Part shown: one piece after another, positions 15,630 to 18,497 of the stretch | How the letters are laid out: each line of letters opens with the position of its first letter | Position numbering within the stretch: position 1 is the stretch's first letter | Assembly: GCA_964481435.1 (NCBI GenBank) | Contig: CAYZTH010000017.1 | Location: 1 to 18,497 of the forward strand | Direction: 5' to 3' | Length of the DNA stretch: 18,497 bases | Origin: JAPLYB01 sp964481435 | Lineage (GTDB): Archaea > Nanobdellota > Nanobdellia > Pacearchaeales > UBA284 | Position numbers and translations under genes: made by a program | The notes under the pieces: generated by a model | Databases searched by the model: none | What the model saw: only the letters and a program-made list of their open reading frames with translations | Told to the model about the DNA's origin: nothing

Positions 15630-15678
15630 ACGAACGTTTTTAAACCTTTTGTTTTACAGTTGGTTTAAAAATATTCGT
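15630..15678. promoter_or_regulatory. Imperfect inverted repeat with divergent TATA-like boxes
   Basis: Left arm ACGAACGTTTTTAAACC (15630-15646) and right arm GGTTTAAAAATATTCGT (15662-15678) pair at 15 of 17 positions, with a 15-nt spacer. Each arm contains a BRE/TATA-like GGTTTAAAAA. The left arm reads toward rpoH and the right arm toward the TrmB-like gene. It may be a divergent promoter, an operator for a dimeric regulator, or both. Confidence 0.5.
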
Positions 15679-15774
15679 GTATTGTAGGGGATGCTTGTTA
15701 TTTTCTGATTTTTTAGCGCTTTTGCTGGTTTTCTCTTTATCGTCTCTTTTGTTCTCTCTCGAGTAGTCACAAAA

Positions 15775-15790
15775 CGAAAGATTTATAAAT
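15775..15790 (+). promoter_or_regulatory. BRE-TATA promoter of the TrmB-like gene
   Basis: CGAAAG followed by ATTTATAAAT is a near-ideal archaeal BRE plus TATA box. Its TATA centre is about 52 nt before ATG 15838, so a leader of about 25 nt is expected. The stretch 15679-15774 is T-rich and holds no ORF or other signal that I can see. Confidence 0.65.
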
Positions 15791-15837
15791 AGTCTTTCCT
15801 ATGGTAGAGTAGTAAAAATACAGATTATAATAATAAA

Positions 15838-16617
15838 ATGGCTAACAGACAAGACCTAATAAAGAAAGTCAAATACCACTTCGCCCTTAATATCTATGAG
15901 AGCAAGGTATGGGTAGCTTTAATAAGCAAGAGCATAGCTTCTGTCGGAGAGATAGCAGAGATGTCTGGAGTTCCAAGATCTAGGGTTTATGATGTTCTTG
16001 AATCACTTGAGAAGAAAGGTTTTGCAGTCGCAAAACTCGGAAAACCTGTCAAATTCATTGCAGTCAAGCCAGGAGTTGTACTCGAAAGGATGAAGAATAA
16101 CTTGATGAAAGAAGCAAATGAAAGAGTCAATGGCCTAGCCAATATTAGAAACTCTATTGATTACAAAGAACTTGAGAGTCTTTATACAACTGGAATCAAA
16201 CCAATACAAGTTGAAGACTTAACTTCTTCAATTAAAGGAAGATCAAATATTTACGCTCACATGAAAGATATTATATCAAATGCACAAAAAGAAGTTGTTT
16301 TGATATCAACTCTAGATGCATTGAAGAGAAAATCATCTTTCTTGAAGCCTTTATTCGAAAAATTAAAAGAAAAAGGAGTCAGCATCACTGTCGCAACCAA
16401 TGAGACTGACGACATAAAGAACTTGATGAACTTGAGCAGACAGCTTGGAGTTCAAGTCAAGAAAACCAAGGCAAATGCGAGGATGCTTGTCGTTGATAAT
16501 AACAAGATGCTAATCACAATCACGCCAGATAACAGTGATGAAAGTGATGTTGCAATATCATTAAATAGTCCATTCTTTGCCAGAACAATGGCAAACTTCT
16601 TGCCTGGATTCAATTAA
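15838..16617 (+). CDS. TrmB-family transcriptional regulator
   Basis: The 259-residue product has an N-terminal winged helix-turn-helix (about residues 14-75). It includes the Val-Gly-Glu-Ile-Ala-Glu-Met-Ser-Gly-Val-Pro recognition helix segment, an Arg-Val-Tyr-Asp-Val-Leu-Glu-Ser-Leu helix and a wing ending near Phe-Ile-Ala-Val. This is the typical TrmB DNA-binding module. A helical linker (about 80-110) leads to a C-terminal half (about 112-255) with the alternating strand/helix order of the PLD-like effector domain of TrmB relatives. It is shorter than sugar-responsive TrmB (about 340) and lacks a clear C-terminal sugar-binding domain, so it may belong to the short TrmB-like group with unknown ligands. 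It is divergent from rpoH across the inverted repeat at 15630-15678. Regulation of that region or of itself is inference. Confidence 0.85.
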   Translation: MANRQDLIKKVKYHFALNIYESKVWVALISKSIASVGEIAEMSGVPRSRVYDVLESLEKKGFAVAKLGKPVKFIAVKPGVVLERMKNNLMKEANERVNGLANIRNSIDYKELESLYTTGIKPIQVEDLTSSIKGRSNIYAHMKDIISNAQKEVVLISTLDALKRKSSFLKPLFEKLKEKGVSITVATNETDDIKNLMNLSRQLGVQVKKTKANARMLVVDNNKMLITITPDNSDESDVAISLNSPFFARTMANFLPGFN

Positions 16618-16626
16618 ATTTATAAA
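16616..16626 (+). promoter_or_regulatory. TATA box overlapping the TrmB-like stop
   Basis: AATTTATAAAG begins within the TrmB-like stop codon and is centred about 27 nt before ATG 16648, which gives a leaderless transcript. Confidence 0.6.
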
Positions 16627-16647
16627 GTTCGATTTTTAATAAATAAA

Positions 16648-17007
16648 ATGCTACATCGAAACCAAAGGGAAAGAGCAAGTGCACTTGAGCAATCTGCCCA
16701 AGTTGCGGAAAGGCAACTTTCTGATAAACCCGCAGAGTATATTAATCGTATGCCAAAATATGATGCCACTTATGGTATTCTTGGAGATTGTGTTATTCTT
16801 GTCGGTTCAGTAATATGCTTTCTTAGTGCTGTCTCCTCTAAGCCCAATCTTGGTTCTTATATTTTCGGGGGGGTTTTAGTTGCAGGGGGCGTAGCCTCTG
16901 AAGTTATTGAGCATATTTGGAATTCAAGAGTTCAGAATAAGTGGAAAGACTTAGCTTCGCATCTTGCTGAAACTGCATTTCCCGATAAGTATAAAAGCAA
17001 GAATTAA
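16648..17007 (+). CDS. Small two-helix membrane protein, unknown
   Basis: No family is recognised. The 119-residue product has a charged, Arg/Glu-rich N-terminal segment of about 42 residues, two membrane helices (about 46-64 and 70-88) joined by a very short loop, and a basic/amphipathic C-terminal part (about 89-119) ending in Lys-Tyr-Lys-Ser-Lys-Asn. The hairpin topology puts both ends on the same side, probably the cytosol. It has its own TATA box overlapping the upstream stop and no Shine-Dalgarno. It is followed by the structured intergenic stretch that starts with hairpin copy E. Confidence 0.65.
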   Translation: MLHRNQRERASALEQSAQVAERQLSDKPAEYINRMPKYDATYGILGDCVILVGSVICFLSAVSSKPNLGSYIFGGVLVAGGVASEVIEHIWNSRVQNKWKDLASHLAETAFPDKYKSKN

Positions 17008-17060
17008 AAAAAGAGCGTCGTTTTAAGAATATAACTAATTATAATTAATCTTTTTTTTGA

Positions 17061-17087
17061 CAAGACTTTTGTGCTTATGCACTCTTG
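17061..17087 (+). repeat. Stem-bulge-hairpin element, copy E
   Basis: Outer stem CAAGA/TCTTG, extendable to 9 bp with two G-U wobbles in RNA. The 5'-side bulge is CTTTT and the inner stem GTGC/GCAC has loop TTAT. A run of eight T at 17051-17058 precedes it, as with copy A; the T-run may be the terminator of the gene ending at 17007. Confidence 0.7.
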
Positions 17088-17104
17088 TTGAAATAAGCGT
17101 TACG

Positions 17105-17140
17105 TTCTAGAAATAGTGATTAATTATCACGATTCTAGAA
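17105..17140. repeat. Long intergenic hairpin
   Basis: TTCTAGAA (17105-17112) pairs with TTCTAGAA (17133-17140), each half also being a palindrome. GTGAT (17116-17120) pairs with ATCAC (17126-17130) around loop TAATT, with a small asymmetric internal loop between the stems. It is preceded by CGTTACGTTCT, which resembles CGTTATGTTCT inside copy F, so the two may be related. Confidence 0.6.
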
Positions 17141-17193
17141 TTCATTTTTCTCATATCATGTTTCGTTTTAATGCTGTATGTTCTTGGCTATTT

Positions 17194-17232
17194 GGATTTT
17201 GCAACGTTATGTTCTGCAGAACACCAAAATCC
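17194..17232 (+). repeat. Stem-bulge-hairpin element, copy F
   Basis: Outer stem GGATTTTG/CAAAATCC (8 bp), 5'-side bulge CAACGTTAT, inner stem GTTC/GAAC with loop TGCA, and AC unpaired on the 3' side. The bulge shares CAACGTT exactly with copy C although both stems differ. Confidence 0.65.
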
Positions 17233-17283
17233 TTTATCTATTTTTTGCCATAATAAAAAGATAATATAAAATCCTAGAAAAAA

Positions 17284-17316
17284 GAGTGTTTCTGGACCAC
17301 TCGTTGAAGATTCAAC
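17284..17316. repeat. Two tandem small hairpins
   Basis: GAGTG (17284-17288) pairs with CACTC (17298-17302), and GTTGAA (17303-17308) pairs with TTCAAC (17311-17316). They abut each other and lie just beyond the T-run terminator of the leftward gene ending at 17375, so they may shape or protect the 3' end of that transcript. Confidence 0.45.
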
Positions 17317-17323
17317 TTCATAG

Positions 17324-17358
17324 TAAAAAGTAAAAAAAATAAAAAAAAATAAAAAAAG
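17324..17358 (-). terminator. Poly-T terminator of the leftward membrane gene
   Basis: On the - strand this is a series of T-runs of 5, 8, 9 and 7 separated by single bases, starting 17 nt after the stop of the gene at 17375. T-runs are the standard intrinsic archaeal terminator signal. Confidence 0.75.
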
Positions 17359-17374
17359 GTTTGAGCCTATCTAC

Positions 17375-17710
17375 TTAATCGTGTGCCATTGCGAACACAG
17401 ACTTCAAGGCAACTACGATTGTTGCTGGCACGAACAATATCAATATGTTCTTTAGTAGTACTCCGATGTAAGCTAGTCCTGAAAACGCACTTGCTCCGAG
17501 AGCAGTTACAATTACAAGAACAACACCTGCCATTAAGAATGGTTGTGTTTCTTTGTCGCTTATGTTCAATAGACCTATTACTACACCAATTATGAATAGC
17601 ACCCATCCAAGCCATGCGCCGGTCCCTGGGATAAATGCAAAAATAATTGCTAGTATGATACCTATTAGAAAGGCCCATGCTCCAACTAAGTTGCTTTTTG
17701 CTTTAGGCAT
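17375..17710 (-). CDS. Small multi-pass membrane protein, unknown
   Basis: The 111-residue product is very hydrophobic, with three to four predicted membrane helices (about 10-29, 32-48, 58-78, 82-103). The first two are joined by a Pro-Gly-Thr-Gly-Ala turn. The N-terminus is short and basic, and the tail ends in Ala-His-Asp. No family is recognised; conserved Gly/Ala packing and the lack of charged residues inside the helices do not suggest an enzyme. It has the only strong Shine-Dalgarno in the window and a poly-T terminator right behind it, so it looks well expressed and monocistronic. A TATA-like CTTTAAAAAC on the - strand (about 17785-17795) would give a leader of about 50 nt. Confidence 0.7.
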   Translation of the reverse strand: MPKAKSNLVGAWAFLIGIILAIIFAFIPGTGAWLGWVLFIIGVVIGLLNISDKETQPFLMAGVVLVIVTALGASAFSGLAYIGVLLKNILILFVPATIVVALKSVFAMAHD

Positions 17711-17715
17711 TTTTT

Positions 17716-17721
17716 ACCTCC
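17716..17721 (-). promoter_or_regulatory. Strong Shine-Dalgarno
   Basis: On the - strand GGAGGT lies 5 nt before the ATG at 17710. It decides this start and stands out because nearly all other genes here appear leaderless or lack such a site. Confidence 0.85.
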
Positions 17722-17838
17722 TCTTTTTTATTTGCTAATTCCAAAATTCTTGCGATTTTTGGCATTATTATCTAGGTGTTCAAGGTTTTTAAAGGTTTTT
17801 GGACTATTCGGGAGTTAATCAAAAGGGGTTTTAATAAG

Positions 17839-17850
17839 ATTTATTAATTC
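17839..17850 (+). promoter_or_regulatory. TATA box for the AMMECR1 gene
   Basis: GATTTATTAATT is centred about 25 nt before ATG 17869, consistent with leaderless transcription and supporting that start over the ATG at 17890. Confidence 0.5.
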
Positions 17851-17868
17851 TAATGTCCTATCTCTTTC

Positions 17869-18435
17869 ATGCTAACTCAGAGTCAAGGGATGAAGTTGAT
17901 TAAGCTTGCCAGAAAAGCGATTGAAGAAGAGTTTTCAGAGGTTAAGGGTGATTTTTCTAAGGAAACGAAGGAATTTGACAAGAGGCACGGTGTTTTTGTT
18001 ACGTTGAAGATAAAGATTACTGGTGAACTGAGAGGGTGCATAGGATTTCCTTATCCAATATTTCCCTTAGCTAGGGCTGTAATTGATGCTGCGAAGTCAG
18101 CTGCCTTTGCTGATCCAAGGTTTATGCCAATGGAGAAAAAGGAATTTGATAAGATTAAGATGGAGATATCTGTTCTTAGTGTTCCTGAAGAGATAAAACC
18201 TAGGCCTGGAAAGAGAGAGGACATTATCAAAAATATTAAGATTGGAGAGGATGGCCTGATTGTCCAGCTTGAAGGATTTTCTGGATTGCTATTGCCTCAA
18301 GTTGCTACCGAGCATAATATGAATGCTCAGCAGTTCCTGGAGGAAACATGCCAAAAAGCAGGACTACCTCGGGATTCTTGGCAGAATAAGAGTTGCCATG
18401 TCTTCAGGTTCCAGGCACAGATATTTGAAGAGTGA
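17869..18435 (+). CDS. AMMECR1-domain protein
   Basis: The 188-residue product is a single AMMECR1 domain with the diagnostic Leu-Arg-Gly-Cys-Ile-Gly motif (about residues 46-51). Supporting segments are Ala-Ala-Phe-Ala-Asp-Pro-Arg-Phe (about 77-84), the Glu-Ile-Ser-Val-Leu strand, and Gly-Leu-Leu-Leu-Pro-Gln-Val-Ala near residue 140. Length fits archaeal single-domain members (about 180-210). The domain is universal in archaea and eukaryotes; its biochemical role is not established, although it often occurs beside MEMO-like proteins and radical-SAM AmmeMemoRadiSam partners, neither of which is visible here. The gene stands alone with its own TATA box. The last 62 nt of the window carry no ORF. 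Confidence 0.92.
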   Translation: MLTQSQGMKLIKLARKAIEEEFSEVKGDFSKETKEFDKRHGVFVTLKIKITGELRGCIGFPYPIFPLARAVIDAAKSAAFADPRFMPMEKKEFDKIKMEISVLSVPEEIKPRPGKREDIIKNIKIGEDGLIVQLEGFSGLLLPQVATEHNMNAQQFLEETCQKAGLPRDSWQNKSCHVFRFQAQIFEE

Positions 18436-18497
18436 GCTTCCATGTGCGTCCCACAGACATATGTCGTAGGTCAAAATAATCTGCTAAAATCAAAGTA

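Noticed and set aside
5265..17232. The hairpins as integron attC sites
   Set aside because: They are about 30 nt with no paired RYYYAAC/GTTRRRY boxes of full attC form, they flank housekeeping genes in both orientations, and no integrase is present.
5265..17232. The hairpins as a CRISPR array
   Set aside because: Copies are kilobases apart and lie between different genes, with no regular spacers and no cas genes.
18436..18497. Possible hairpin CATGTG (18441-18446) with CATATG (18458-18463) at the window end
   Set aside because: Only 6 bp with a G-T wobble and a competing TGTG/CACA pairing. It does not match the bulge architecture of the element family and the region is cut by the window edge.

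Overview
The window comes from a small-genome archaeon, most likely a DPANN lineage of the Woesearchaeota/Pacearchaeota type (inferred, not proven). It holds an archaeal RNA polymerase operon with split RpoB, an archaeal NusA, an RNase P p30-like protein, a TrmB-family regulator and AMMECR1. It is AT-rich and densely packed. TATA-like boxes lie about 25 nt upstream of many start codons, which implies leaderless mRNAs. It also carries large Cys-rich, Asn-rich surface proteins with beta-helix repeats and thrombospondin-like motifs, a style common in those groups.

Region 1 (1-5230) is a cell-surface island on the + strand. It encodes a small two-helix membrane protein, a Cys-rich secreted protein, and a 1331-residue protein anchored at both ends. 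The large protein has three beta-helix blocks, each opened by the same Cys motif, then a CARDB-like domain, TSP1-like modules, a membrane helix and a cytosolic helical tail. Two of the Cys motifs are encoded by an exact 66-bp direct repeat whose copies are 792 bp apart (in frame).

Region 2 (5231-7141) holds single housekeeping genes: a YjbQ/UPF0047 protein, an RNase P p30-like protein, an 89-residue stub of the diphthamide enzyme Dph2, and a 106-residue orphan. The stub and the orphan share a tiny divergent promoter.

Region 3 (7138-15588, all - strand) is the transcription operon: rpoH, rpoB'' (N-terminal half), rpoB' (C-terminal half), an unrecognised 69-residue four-Cys protein, an undivided rpoA (A'+A''), nusA, and a HemK2/Mtq2-like methyltransferase. 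Fused A with split B is an unusual combination. L30e, often found between rpoA2 and nusA, is absent. NusA has lost the canonical glycines of both KH GXXG loops.

Region 4 (15589-18497) begins with an imperfect inverted repeat carrying divergent TATA-like boxes, between rpoH and a TrmB-like regulator. It continues with two small membrane proteins around a structured non-coding stretch of about 370 nt, and an AMMECR1-domain protein.

The most unusual signal is a recurring intergenic stem-bulge-hairpin, with six copies in 18.5 kb. Four share the outer stem CAAGA/TCTTG. All have a 5'-side asymmetric bulge of 5-9 nt, often GTT/TTG-rich, under a small inner hairpin. Both outer and inner stems change between copies while staying complementary. 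No tRNA, rRNA, CRISPR array or transposase was seen.
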